DNA from: Desulfatitalea tepidiphila
GTDB taxonomy: Bacteria > Desulfobacterota > Desulfobacteria > Desulfobacterales > Desulfosarcinaceae
Assembly (NCBI RefSeq): GCF_001293685.1
Contig: NZ_BCAG01000003.1
Coordinates: forward strand, 2,644,501-2,708,500
DNA: 64,000 bases
Reading direction: 5' to 3'
The translations under genes and the position numbers were made by a program. The notes under the pieces are model-generated. The model ran no database searches. It was not told where the DNA came from and was given only the letters and a program-made list of their open reading frames with translations. Positions 44,811 through 53,153 of the stretch are shown here, in pieces. Numbering within the stretch: position 1 is the first letter of the stretch; every line of letters begins with the position of its first letter.

Positions 44811-45506
44811 ATGGCAAATCCGATTTTGCTGATTCCAGGCCTTCTATGCTCAGCTAGATTGTATGCCCCCCAGGTTCCGGAATTATGGAGGTGCGGCGCC
44901 GTTATGGTTGCAGAGCACACCCGCGATGACACCATGTCGGGTATTGCCAGCCGTATCCTTCGTAATGCACCTCCGCAGTTCATCTTGGTCGGATTGTCGA
45001 TGGGCGGCTACATTGCATTTGAAATCATGCGAGAAGCCCCGGAACGTGTTATAAAATTAATTTTGATGGATACATCGGCCCGCAGCGACACGTCCGAACA
45101 AAGTGAACGCCGCAGCACGCTTATTTCCCGCGCCCAAAACGGTCAATTGGAACAGATCGCAGATCAACTCTTCCCAGTTCTGGTTCACCCTTTACGTAAA
45201 AACGACCCTAAGCTTAAAAACTTGGTGCGACTTATGGCTGCGGAGGTCGGGCCCAATGCATTCGTCCGTCAGCAAAACGCTATAATTTCACGCCCGGACT
45301 CGCGTTCCGGACTCGGCGCAATCAAGTGCCCAACCCTGATTGTCGTCGGTGACCATGATGAACTTACACCACCGGAGCTATCTGAAGAAATTGCTGATGG
45401 CCTTTCCGGCGCACACTTAATTAAGATTCCCGAGTGTGGTCATTTATCCACCCTCGAAAAGCCCGATAAAGTATCGCAAGCTATAGTCAATTGGATCCAG
45501 AGTTGA
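44811..45506 (+). CDS. Alpha/beta hydrolase
   Basis: A 231-aa serine hydrolase with the nucleophile elbow 'VGLSMGGYIAF' (Ser63), acid residue in 'VVGDHDELTPP', and His in 'PECGHLSTLEKP'. It resembles short esterase/thioesterase-like members. It is divergent from the TetR-SDR/dehydratase operon and may belong to the same pathway, for example by hydrolysing an ester or thioester. AAAGGG precedes the ATG. Confidence 0.88.
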   Translation: MANPILLIPGLLCSARLYAPQVPELWRCGAVMVAEHTRDDTMSGIASRILRNAPPQFILVGLSMGGYIAFEIMREAPERVIKLILMDTSARSDTSEQSERRSTLISRAQNGQLEQIADQLFPVLVHPLRKNDPKLKNLVRLMAAEVGPNAFVRQQNAIISRPDSRSGLGAIKCPTLIVVGDHDELTPPELSEEIADGLSGAHLIKIPECGHLSTLEKPDKVSQAIVNWIQS

Positions 45507-45949
45507 GGATGGATTAAAAACGAATAGAGCGAAGTATTTTGGGAAACTCACTCAGGATGTTGGTTCGGGCAAGCCGATAGGATGACTAAAAACCACGCTC
45601 CTAATGGCAAGATTCCCCAACTTACCGGAAATAAAGACGATAAACCCCATTAACACCGGACCAAATCCCTCCGATCTCAAGATCGCTTTCCCGCACTTCA
45701 GAGATCAGGAAAGGCGATGGAGCTTCAGGCTTTGAGTGAGTTGGTGTAGATAGGAATGGAAAACCAATGATATCATTTGCATATAGCGATGGTCACCATG
45801 CATCTTGCCAAGGGGCTTGAATTCAGGGCTGTGGCGGTCATAGTTTACGACGATGAGGTAATCCCTTCCCAGCAGCGCATTGAAAGAGTCACCAATGATT
45901 CGGACCTGGAGGAGGTCTATAACATCGAACGCCACCTTCTTTATTTTAA

Positions 45950-47479
45950 CTCAACTTTCGGGAATGGATTGAGGGAACGAAAACATGGTCTATGATGTTG
46001 ATTTCATAAAGAAATAACTTGAAGAGCCCTATCTTTTGATTTATGGTGGATTTGCGACAATTCACAATAAATTCAAAGAGAAAGGGCTCAAATGGACCAT
46101 ACCAGCATCGTCTCCCAATCGCAAGACCCTGTTCATGTACAAAGCAAAATAGATGACTTCTTTGGCCATTTTAAAATCGCAACGCTCATGCATCAATGTG
46201 GGATGCGTAAACATCACGGTCATAGTGTTCGCTCTTTGACAAAAGCCATATTCACACTGCCCTTTGTTGGCAAGAACTTCTTCCGCGGCATCGTACTCAA
46301 CAGCGAATTGCCTTTCGGCAAAGACGCCGCCTATGAATTACTCAAGGGCCGGACCTACAATTGGCGTCGGCTGCTGCTTTGTCTGGGCCTGCGACTGTTT
46401 GGTGTTTTCAACCGGCTGACCAGCGATGAACGCGAATCGGTGCTCATTATTGACGACAGCACGTATGACCGTTCCCGCTCCAAATGGGTGGAACTGCTCG
46501 CGAGAATCTGGGATCATAGCACCGGCCGTTTCTTGAAAGGCTTTCGGATGCTCACCATGTGCTGGTCGGATGGAACCAGCTGTCTTCCGATGGATTTTGC
46601 CCTGTTGTCTTCTACGGACGCCGAAAAGCGTTTGTGCGACAGTCAAAAGATCCTGGATAAACGTTGCTGTGCATATCAGCGCCGCAGGGAAGCTACCGAA
46701 AAGGCAACCGCGCATCTTGAGATCATGATAAAGCGAATTCTTTCAGCGGATGTTTCCGCCAAATACCTGCTGATGGACAGCTGGTTTACCATGCCGGCAA
46801 CCGTTGCCAACTTGGCCCAGCACATCAAGATCATCGGAATGGTGAAAAAGTCGTCCCGTATTCACTACGCCTTCAACGGCCAGTCCTTGGATCTGATGGC
46901 CATCCACCGAAGGCTTGCAAAGCGCCGTGGTCGCGCCAAGATCCAGGCCAGCACTGTTGTCATGCTCAACAATGAGGTCTCAGCCAAGCTGGTGTTCGTA
47001 CGCGACAGACGAAAAAAGGACTGGCTGGCGCTGCTTTCAACCGACACTGATTTGGCCGATGAGGATGTCGTGCGCATCTACGGCAAACGCTGGGACATCG
47101 AAGTATTTTTCAAAATGTCCAAACAGCACTTGAAACTGGCAAAGGAAATCCAGTGCCGGGACTTTGATGCCTTGATCGCTCATACCACCATCGTCTTTAT
47201 GCGCTACATGTTCCTGGCATACCAATGCCGCATGGAGACTGATCATCGCACCTTTGGCGAATTGTTTTACGCCTGCTGCGATGAGGTGGCGGATATCTCC
47301 TTTTTGGAGGCGCTTTGCCGCATTCTGACGCTGGCTACCGATCGGCTCAAGCAGTTAGGTACTTTCTGCGAAAAAACGGCGGCTTCCTTCTTCGATGCAA
47401 TCATGAACACCGCGCTGCAGTGTGTTGGCTTTTCAAAGAACAAATTGACGATCGGTTAAACCCGATCCCGAAAGTTGAA
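45950..47479 (+). mobile_element. IS4-like insertion sequence, full copy
   Basis: 1,530 bp bounded by near-perfect inverted ends ([C/T]TCAACTTTCGGGA) and a 7-bp target duplication ATTTTAA (45943-45949 and 47480-47486). It carries one transposase gene and is inserted in the helicase remnant. A shortened relative lies 92 bp further right. Confidence 0.88.
46092..47459 (+). CDS. IS4-like DDE transposase
   Basis: A 455-aa transposase. Catalytic candidates are 'LIIDDSTYDRSRSK' (first Asp), 'YLLMDSWFTMPATV' (second Asp), and 'GKRWDIEVFFKMSKQHLKL' (Glu in the Y/W-[RD]-x3-E box), as in IS4-type enzymes. The reading frame is intact, so the element may still move and could mobilise the deleted derivative at 47571-48071. 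Confidence 0.88.
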   Translation: MDHTSIVSQSQDPVHVQSKIDDFFGHFKIATLMHQCGMRKHHGHSVRSLTKAIFTLPFVGKNFFRGIVLNSELPFGKDAAYELLKGRTYNWRRLLLCLGLRLFGVFNRLTSDERESVLIIDDSTYDRSRSKWVELLARIWDHSTGRFLKGFRMLTMCWSDGTSCLPMDFALLSSTDAEKRLCDSQKILDKRCCAYQRRREATEKATAHLEIMIKRILSADVSAKYLLMDSWFTMPATVANLAQHIKIIGMVKKSSRIHYAFNGQSLDLMAIHRRLAKRRGRAKIQASTVVMLNNEVSAKLVFVRDRRKKDWLALLSTDTDLADEDVVRIYGKRWDIEVFFKMSKQHLKLAKEIQCRDFDALIAHTTIVFMRYMFLAYQCRMETDHRTFGELFYACCDEVADISFLEALCRILTLATDRLKQLGTFCEKTAASFFDAIMNTALQCVGFSKNKLTIG

Positions 47480-47570
47480 ATTTTAACCTGTACCAGGGCC
47501 CGGGATTACCTTATTGTTACCGGCTTAGAACCGGCTTCTGAGTTCCTTGATGATTTAAATAGGTAGGAAG

Positions 47571-48071
47571 CTCAACTTTCGGGAATGGATTGAGAGGATG
47601 AAAATATAATCTATGCTGTTGATATCATGAAGAATTAACTTGAAGAGCCCCATCTTTTAATTTATAGTGGATTTGCGAATATACACAATAAATTCAAAGA
47701 GAAAGGGCTCAAATGAATCATATCAGCATAGCCTCCCAATCGCAAGACCCTGTTCATGTTCAAAACAAAATCGATGACTTCTTTGGTCGTTTTAAAGTCG
47801 CCACCCTCATGAATCAATGTGGGGTGGAGACAGATCATCGCACCTTCGGTGACTTGTTTTATGCGTGCTGCGATGAGGTGGCGGACATCACCTTCTTGGA
47901 AGCGCTATGCCGTATTCTGACGTTGGCGACCGATCGGCTGAAACAGTTAGGTACCTTCTGCGAAAAGACAGCGGCTGCCTTCTTCGATGCAACCATGAAC
48001 GCCGCGTTGCAGTGTGTTGGCTTGTCAAAGAACAAATTGGCGATCGCTTAAACCCGATCCCGAAAGTTGAA
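47571..48071 (+). mobile_element. Internally deleted IS4-like derivative (MITE-like)
   Basis: 501 bp with the same inverted ends and its own 7-bp target duplication TAGGAAG (47564-47570 and 48072-48078). It carries a 112-codon frame (47713-48051) that joins the transposase N-terminus ('FKVATLMNQCG') in frame to its C-terminus ('VETDHRTFGDLFY'), about 1.03 kb of the middle being lost at a short CAATG homology. Sequence differences from the full copy show an independent, older history. It should be non-autonomous. Confidence 0.88.
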
Positions 48072-48081
48072 TAGGAAGTTA

Positions 48082-48213
48082 ATGAATAGAATAGACATTA
48101 AACTTGAAGCTGAAGCGGCTGAATTCATAGTCCTGACCCACCTGTTCCACAATAGGACCGCCGCATTTAGCAAGGTGTTCTTAGTAGTTCCTAACCCTGC
48201 AATAGACAATTGA
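48082..48213 (+). pseudogene. Short ORF, probable gene stub
   Basis: A 43-codon frame starting MNRIDIKLEAEAAEFIVL after AGGAAGTT. The opening resembles starts of small nuclease-fold hypothetical proteins, but the frame ends inside hairpin copy 7. It may be a truncated gene left at a unit edge. Low certainty. Confidence 0.35.
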
Positions 48214-48249
48214 TAACACAGGTGCTGCTAATCCTGTGATACGAGAATA
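48210..48249 (+). repeat. Hairpin repeat copy 7
   Basis: TTGATAACACAGG (48210-48222) pairs with CCTGTGATAC (48233-48242; partial), loop TGCTGCTAAT, then GAGAATA (48243-48249). It marks the left end of amidase unit copy B. Confidence 0.9.
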
Positions 48250-48370
48250 GTCACATATGGACAATTTGCCTTGAGATCGCCCGCGTGGTAGACACACAAC
48301 GTTTCCGGGGCGGAAATGCCGATAAGCCCCGCGTGGTTAAACCACATTTTCCAAAAACAGGAGATCTCCC

Positions 48371-49819
48371 ATGTCGGACATCCCGTTTTGCTCTGCAAAG
48401 CAGCTGGCTTCCATGATTCGTACAAAGAAGATCGGAGCCCTCGAACTGCTGGATCTCTATCTGCAGCGGGTAGAATGCTATTCCGAGATCAACGCCATCA
48501 TCTTTATGGATGTGGACGCCGCCCGGAAGCGCGCCCGCCAGGCGGACCGGGCCCTTGCACGGGGAAACCTCTGGGGCCCTCTTCACGGGGTGCCCATGAC
48601 CATTAAGGAATCCTTCGATGTAGTCGGCATGCCGACCACATGGGGCGTCCCGAGATATAAGGAAAATTATCCTTCGAGCAATGCTCTGGTGGTTGACCGC
48701 TTTCTCCAAGCCGGTGCCGTGATCTTCGGCAAGACCAACGTTCCCATGTACCTCGCGGACTGGCAGACCTTCAATGACATTTACGGGACCACGAACAACC
48801 CTTGGGACCGGAACCGTGTACCCGGCGGCTCCTCGGGGGGATCGGCGGCCGCGCTGGCGGCGGGGTTGACCGGCCTCGAAGCCGGGAGCGATATCGGGGC
48901 CTCCATTCGCAATCCCGCCCATTACTGCGGCGTGTACGGGCATAAACCCACTTATGGGATCATATCTCCTCTCGGCCAAGCCTTGCCGGGGACGTTTGGC
49001 CTGACGGACATCGCGGTGGTCGGGCCCCTCGCACGGAGCGCCGAGGACCTGGCTTTGGCCATGGATGTCATGGCGGGTCCGGACGATATTGACGGTTCCG
49101 GGTGGAAACTGAGCCTGCCGAAGCCGAAGAGGAAGGAGCTCAGGGAATTCAAGGTGGCGGTTGTCTACGATGACCCCGAAGCGGAGGTGGATGAGGAAGT
49201 ACAGCAAGTACTTCGCGACCTGACCACCTTCTTGAAAAAGATGAAGTTGAAGGTGCGGGTAGACGCGCGACCCAAAATCGATTCTCGCGAAGCCCACCGG
49301 AACTACATTCGGCTCCTTCGGGGGGCCACATGCGGACGTCTGACCCCCGAAGATTTCGAGAAGAATTTGGCGGACTATAAATCTTTGAGAGCGGACGACG
49401 AAAGCTACCGGGCCCAGATGATCCGGGCGCAGGCCATGTCCCACAAGGAGTGGCTCGCATACGATAATTTGCGGCACCGTATGCGACTTGCCTGGGCAGC
49501 GTTTTTTAGCGACTTCGATCTCTTCCTCTGTCCGGCTGCCACCACGACGGCTTTCGAGCATAATCAGAAGGGTGAGCGGTGGGAGCGCATGATCTCCGTT
49601 AACGGAAAACCCCAACCATCCACCACCCAGATGTTCTGGGCCGGATATTCCTGTAACTTCTTCCTACCGGCGACTGTTGCACCCATCGGGCTGTCAAGGA
49701 AAGGGCTACCGGTAGGTGTCCAGGTCGTGGGCCCGCAATACGGTGATCGCGCCTGTATCCAATTTGCACGGCTCCTGGAACGTGAGTACCATCATTTCAT
49801 TCCACCAACTGGCTACTAG
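48371..49819 (+). CDS. Amidase (amidase-signature family), copy B
   Basis: Encodes the same 482-aa sequence as copy A, with the triad Lys79, Ser154 and Ser178 intact, and with the same leader palindromes and ribosome site. Since both copies are complete, dosage or simply recent mobility may explain retention. Downstream, an IS256-type element begins only 38 bp after the unit's terminal hairpin. Confidence 0.93.
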   Translation: MSDIPFCSAKQLASMIRTKKIGALELLDLYLQRVECYSEINAIIFMDVDAARKRARQADRALARGNLWGPLHGVPMTIKESFDVVGMPTTWGVPRYKENYPSSNALVVDRFLQAGAVIFGKTNVPMYLADWQTFNDIYGTTNNPWDRNRVPGGSSGGSAAALAAGLTGLEAGSDIGASIRNPAHYCGVYGHKPTYGIISPLGQALPGTFGLTDIAVVGPLARSAEDLALAMDVMAGPDDIDGSGWKLSLPKPKRKELREFKVAVVYDDPEAEVDEEVQQVLRDLTTFLKKMKLKVRVDARPKIDSREAHRNYIRLLRGATCGRLTPEDFEKNLADYKSLRADDESYRAQMIRAQAMSHKEWLAYDNLRHRMRLAWAAFFSDFDLFLCPAATTTAFEHNQKGERWERMISVNGKPQPSTTQMFWAGYSCNFFLPATVAPIGLSRKGLPVGVQVVGPQYGDRACIQFARLLEREYHHFIPPTGY

Positions 49820-49914
49820 GGTCAAAAATGAAGAAAAGGATCTTTCTAAAGGCTCCTCGACGACCTGGCGCTGATTTCAGAATTGCCGGGGCTAACTGGA
49901 AGCTGCTATTTTTA

Positions 49915-49955
49915 TTGGATATTAAAGGGTCCACCAAACCTGCTATATGAGAATA
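49915..49955 (+). repeat. Hairpin repeat copy 8
   Basis: Identical to copy 3 (TTGGATATTAAAGG ... CCTGCTATATGAGAATA). Sequence right of GAGAATA differs completely from that following copy 3, fixing the unit boundary. Confidence 0.88.
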
Positions 49956-49993
49956 AACACATTGAATGCGCATGTCGGATGACCACAACATTT

Positions 49994-51418
49994 GGTAGTG
50001 TCCAGAGTTTTTCGCACTTTTTCTTTTAGCTGCCCATCAACCTGATGGTTCGGGGAAGATCCCCGCCTCAGGGGGCATGCCCCCTGAGGCGGGGGGCGAC
50101 TAAGCTATCGAACACTTTATTTCTTTGAGTCGGTCCATATTCATATATCTTCGTGTGCCCCACTTGGTACCGGCTACATGCCTCAACCTGGCGGCCACCA
50201 GCATCAACGCTGACTTACCATCTGGAAAGGCACCCACTACGCGGGTTCTTCGCCTGATCTCGCGCATGAGCCTCTCGAGTGGGTTGTTGGTGCGAATCGA
50301 TCGCCAATGCTGACTCGGAAAGGCATAATATGACAATGTCTCTGCAGCTCCCTTTTCAACCAGTTGAGCCGCTTCAGATAATTTCATACTTCTTAGCTTT
50401 TTCGTTACCGCAATGACTTTCTCTTCGGCTGCCGCTCGATCCTCTTGCGCATGGATTGCTTTGAGCATGGCCGCCACATTCTTAACTTTCGACTTGGGCA
50501 CCACCGTAAAGACATTGCGGTAAAAATGAACCGTGCAGCGTTGCCATTTTGCTTTAGGATAAAAATCAGCCAATGAATCGACAAGCCCCAGGCATTTATC
50601 ACTGACAAAAAGCTCCACACCTGTCAGGCCGCGCTCTTTTAAATAACGCATGAAGGCAATCCAGCTCTCTTGATCCTCTTTGGCGCCTTCTTTGATGCCC
50701 AGCACCTGACGGTATCCGTATTGATCCACACCGATGGCCACCAATACACTGACATTTTTGACTTCGCCGGCCCAGCAGCGCTTGAGCCAGATACCGTCTA
50801 AGAATACATATACGAATTTGCCCTCAATCGGTGCCTTGAGCCATTTATCGATGCGGCCATACACCTTCTTGTTCAAATTGCTCACCGTCGACGGGCTGAC
50901 CCGAGTGCCCCATAAGGCTTCGGTGATGTCTTCGACACGTCGGACCGATATGCCCGCAAGATACATCTCGATCAGTGCTTCTTCGACCGAACTCTCGCGC
51001 CGACGGTATCGTTCGATAATGGCCGTCTCAAAGGTCAAGGTGCGTAGCTTTGGAACCCTGAGTTTGACCGTGCCGGCCTTGGTCTCCAAATTGCGGGTAT
51101 AATGCCCTGCGCGTGTGTCTTTGCGGGCTTCGGTGCGCTCATAGCGCCCAGCTTGACATAGCCTGTCCGCTTCGGCGTCCAATAGGGAATTTAGGGTGCG
51201 TTCCACCGTTCCTCTAACGACCTTGTCCAGGTGCTTGTTCAACTGGTCCTGTTCGATACGGATAATTTGGCCGGCTTTTGCCTCTTTGTTTGAACGCGCG
51301 GGTTTGCTATTGTGCATTTGTAGCCCTCCTGATGGTATACGTTTGAGTTGTGGTGACCCAAACCATACCAGATTGAGGGCTACTCTTTCAAAATGTGCGA
51401 AAAATATTATACGTTATC
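49994..51418 (-). mobile_element. IS256-type insertion sequence
   Basis: About 1,425 bp with imperfect inverted ends sharing TTTTTCGCAC 15-24 bp in from each edge. An 8-bp direct repeat CAACATTT (49986-49993 and 51419-51426) is the likely target duplication, the size usual for IS256. One transposase gene reads leftward. Confidence 0.8.
50100..51317 (-). CDS. IS256-family transposase
   Basis: A 405-aa mutator-type transposase, normal length. Landmarks: 'YLAGISVRRVEDITEALWG', 'VYVFLDGIWLKR' (first Asp), 'ELFVSDKCLGLVDSLADFYP' (second Asp), 'WQRCTVHFYRNV' (the C-x2-H motif), and 'RTNNPLERLMREIRRRTRV' (Glu). GGAGGG lies before ATG 51317. The frame is intact. Confidence 0.94.
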   Translation of the reverse strand: MHNSKPARSNKEAKAGQIIRIEQDQLNKHLDKVVRGTVERTLNSLLDAEADRLCQAGRYERTEARKDTRAGHYTRNLETKAGTVKLRVPKLRTLTFETAIIERYRRRESSVEEALIEMYLAGISVRRVEDITEALWGTRVSPSTVSNLNKKVYGRIDKWLKAPIEGKFVYVFLDGIWLKRCWAGEVKNVSVLVAIGVDQYGYRQVLGIKEGAKEDQESWIAFMRYLKERGLTGVELFVSDKCLGLVDSLADFYPKAKWQRCTVHFYRNVFTVVPKSKVKNVAAMLKAIHAQEDRAAAEEKVIAVTKKLRSMKLSEAAQLVEKGAAETLSYYAFPSQHWRSIRTNNPLERLMREIRRRTRVVGAFPDGKSALMLVAARLRHVAGTKWGTRRYMNMDRLKEIKCSIA

Positions 51419-51595
51419 CAACATTTAGACGTTGCCGGTGCTTGATTGAAATTTCTAATAATGGGAAGTAATCTGCCGGTTTGGCACTGCATGATATATT
51501 GGAATCACGAATTTATTCTCAACCGATCGATCTGAAATTGATTTCTTCCCTGCCGTGGATGTAGGTAGCGCTGCATGCACTGGCGGCCCTGCTAA

Positions 51596-52450
51596 TCAGT
51601 TGCTTTCTACCAATAATGGCCTCAAAGCCAGATCGATTATAAATTCAATGATTTTGTTCACATTATATTTCTTATCGAAAGACACTCGCAATGCCATGAT
51701 CTCAATTAAGCCAGTAAGTGCATAGGCCAGAAGATCGGAATCGATCCTGTGAATGGTTCCTTTTTCAACCTCATTTTCAATATCCTTTATTACTGGACTT
51801 GCCAAGCCTTCGTATATTTTTCGGATTTTTCTTTCCGGCCAATTTTCATCACTTGAAAGTTCTGCCCTTAACTGGTTTATTATTTCACTGCATTTGGTGT
51901 ATTCTTTGTAAAAAACTCTGCCTCTGATTTTCATTCGATCAAGAAAATCAGCCTCTTCTTTAATTGCCTCTGTTGCCTCATTGACTATTTTATTGAATAC
52001 TTCATCTAAAACAGCCATAAAAAGGTCTCGTTTATTCGCAAAGTACAGGTAAAAAGTACCGGTAGAAATCCCCAAGGGCGCGGTAATGTCTTCTATTTTC
52101 GTATGATGATAACCTCTGCGACTGAAGACTCTAATTGCGCTTTTGATAATTTCCTGGCGTTTTTTTTTCTTTTGCTTGGTAGTGATAGCTGACCCTTTAT
52201 CGTTTGACTCGCTGTTCGCAATTGAAACAGAGTTTTCTGGCAGAGCTAATTGTCCCTTTATAAAGGCGATAGGAAGACGGGAACCCTTCTTGATTTTTGT
52301 AATTTGCCGTAAGCGGTTCAGATGGCTTTCATCGTAGTACCCCATTGTTCGGCCAGTTTTATGAGGAGGGTGAAGTAGCCCGCATCGAATGTAAAAGTGA
52401 ATAGTAGTTCGCGAAACACCTGATCGGTCAACCAAATCCTTTATTCTCAT
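51596..52450 (-). CDS. MerR-TetR fusion regulator
   Basis: About 284 aa with two DNA-binding domains. Residues 1-70 are a MerR winged helix ('RIKDLVDRSGVSRTTIHFYI', 'GYYDESHLNRLRQI'); after a Lys-rich linker ('TTKQKKKKRQEI') residues from about 98 form a TetR domain ('RVFSRRGYHHTKIEDITAPL', 'ISTGTFYLYFANKRDLF') and its ligand-binding helices. The start at 52450 (MRIKDL) is preferred over 52465. It is divergent from the region leading to the sulfatase. Two heads suggest binding of composite operators; ligand unknown. Confidence 0.88.
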   Translation of the reverse strand: MRIKDLVDRSGVSRTTIHFYIRCGLLHPPHKTGRTMGYYDESHLNRLRQITKIKKGSRLPIAFIKGQLALPENSVSIANSESNDKGSAITTKQKKKKRQEIIKSAIRVFSRRGYHHTKIEDITAPLGISTGTFYLYFANKRDLFMAVLDEVFNKIVNEATEAIKEEADFLDRMKIRGRVFYKEYTKCSEIINQLRAELSSDENWPERKIRKIYEGLASPVIKDIENEVEKGTIHRIDSDLLAYALTGLIEIMALRVSFDKKYNVNKIIEFIIDLALRPLLVESN

Positions 52451-52465
52451 AGTTCGGAGCCCCAA

Positions 52466-52903
52466 ATTCTATAGATTGTTAGTCTATAGATCATATAAGC
52501 TAAAGTTGAGGTTAATAAACTATTTTTTTCTGAATGTGATTCGCATGCCAGAAAACATTCAGTTATTGTGGATGGTTAGCATGGTTCACCCATAATTATC
52601 AAGCCGATAGATTATTTGTTGACACTCCATTTTCAATGACTTAGTGCCAATAGTAATGGTTATTAGTTTAATGCAGCAGAGCCTGTTTATTGCTGAATTG
52701 AAAATGCCAGGGCTATGAAAAGCATTCTCATTTTTTGCCATTGTCTAAGCCGTTTGCGCATGTTCCGCCGTGCATGTCCCCGCAGGGTGTCCTGACCACT
52801 GCGTCAGCAATGTGCTCAATGGGATCGGTATAATAGGAAATAAAACAATTCACCTGATCCGGGGCCGTTCCGAATCTCGGCCGCCCCCGGATCAGCCGCC
52901 AGT
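52466..52903. other. Regulator upstream region, no gene
   Basis: About 430 bp, AT-rich at the left. It includes the repeated, partly symmetric CTATAGATTGTTAGTCTATAG (52470-52492 region), a plausible operator for the adjacent MerR-TetR protein. The rest holds only shadow frames. Confidence 0.45.
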
Positions 52904-53089
52904 GTGGCCACGGAGATAACCCAAAAGCCGGTATGCGGCGATCTGAATGGTAACGGTCGAAAGGACGCTGCCTTGCTGCTCGCGCACCACCCGGGCGGAA
53001 GTGGAACAACTTATTATGCGGCCGCGGCACTGTCCCACAAAGGATCTCACCAAAATACCAATACAGTTTTTCTGGGGGGATCGTATTAA
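52904..53089 (+). pseudogene. Fragment of exported FG-GAP-like protein
   Basis: A 61-codon frame (GTG start) reading 'CGDLNGNGRKDAALLLAHHP' and 'TNTVFLGGSY', the conserved calcium-loop-like core of small exported proteins common in Desulfobacterota. Signal peptide and C-terminus are missing, so it is a remnant. Confidence 0.5.
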
Positions 53090-53153
53090 CCCCCAGGCGC
53101 TTTGCATTCAGAATCGTTGATTCTTATTAAATATATTGCAAAGGAAATAAAAA

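Larger units (their letters stand above)
45777..47566 (+). pseudogene. UvrD/Rep-type helicase remnant split by an IS
   Basis: Two pieces of the C-terminal part of an SF1 helicase: 45777-45942 ('TMHLAKGLEFRAVAVIV' and 'DDSDLEEVYN'-like sequence ending 'ERHLLYF') and 47480-47566 ('CTRARDYLIVTGLEPASEFL', then stop). A 1,530-bp IS lies between. Removing the IS and one 7-bp duplication leaves a one-base frame error, so the helicase was already decaying. The N-terminal ATP-binding half is absent. Confidence 0.8.
48243..49955 (+). mobile_element. Cassette-like amidase unit, copy B
   Basis: 1,713 bp, same length and content as copy A at 25618-27330, offset by exactly 22,625. Homology starts at the GAGAATA of hairpin copy 7 and stops at the GAGAATA of copy 8; flanks differ from those of copy A on both sides. 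The near-identity indicates recent duplication or movement. Confidence 0.88.

Noticed and set aside
52441-52455. Eleventh hairpin repeat on the minus strand (ATGAGAATA)
   Set aside because: It is the start of the MerR-TetR coding sequence, with no pairing arm or CCTG half beside it; taken as chance.
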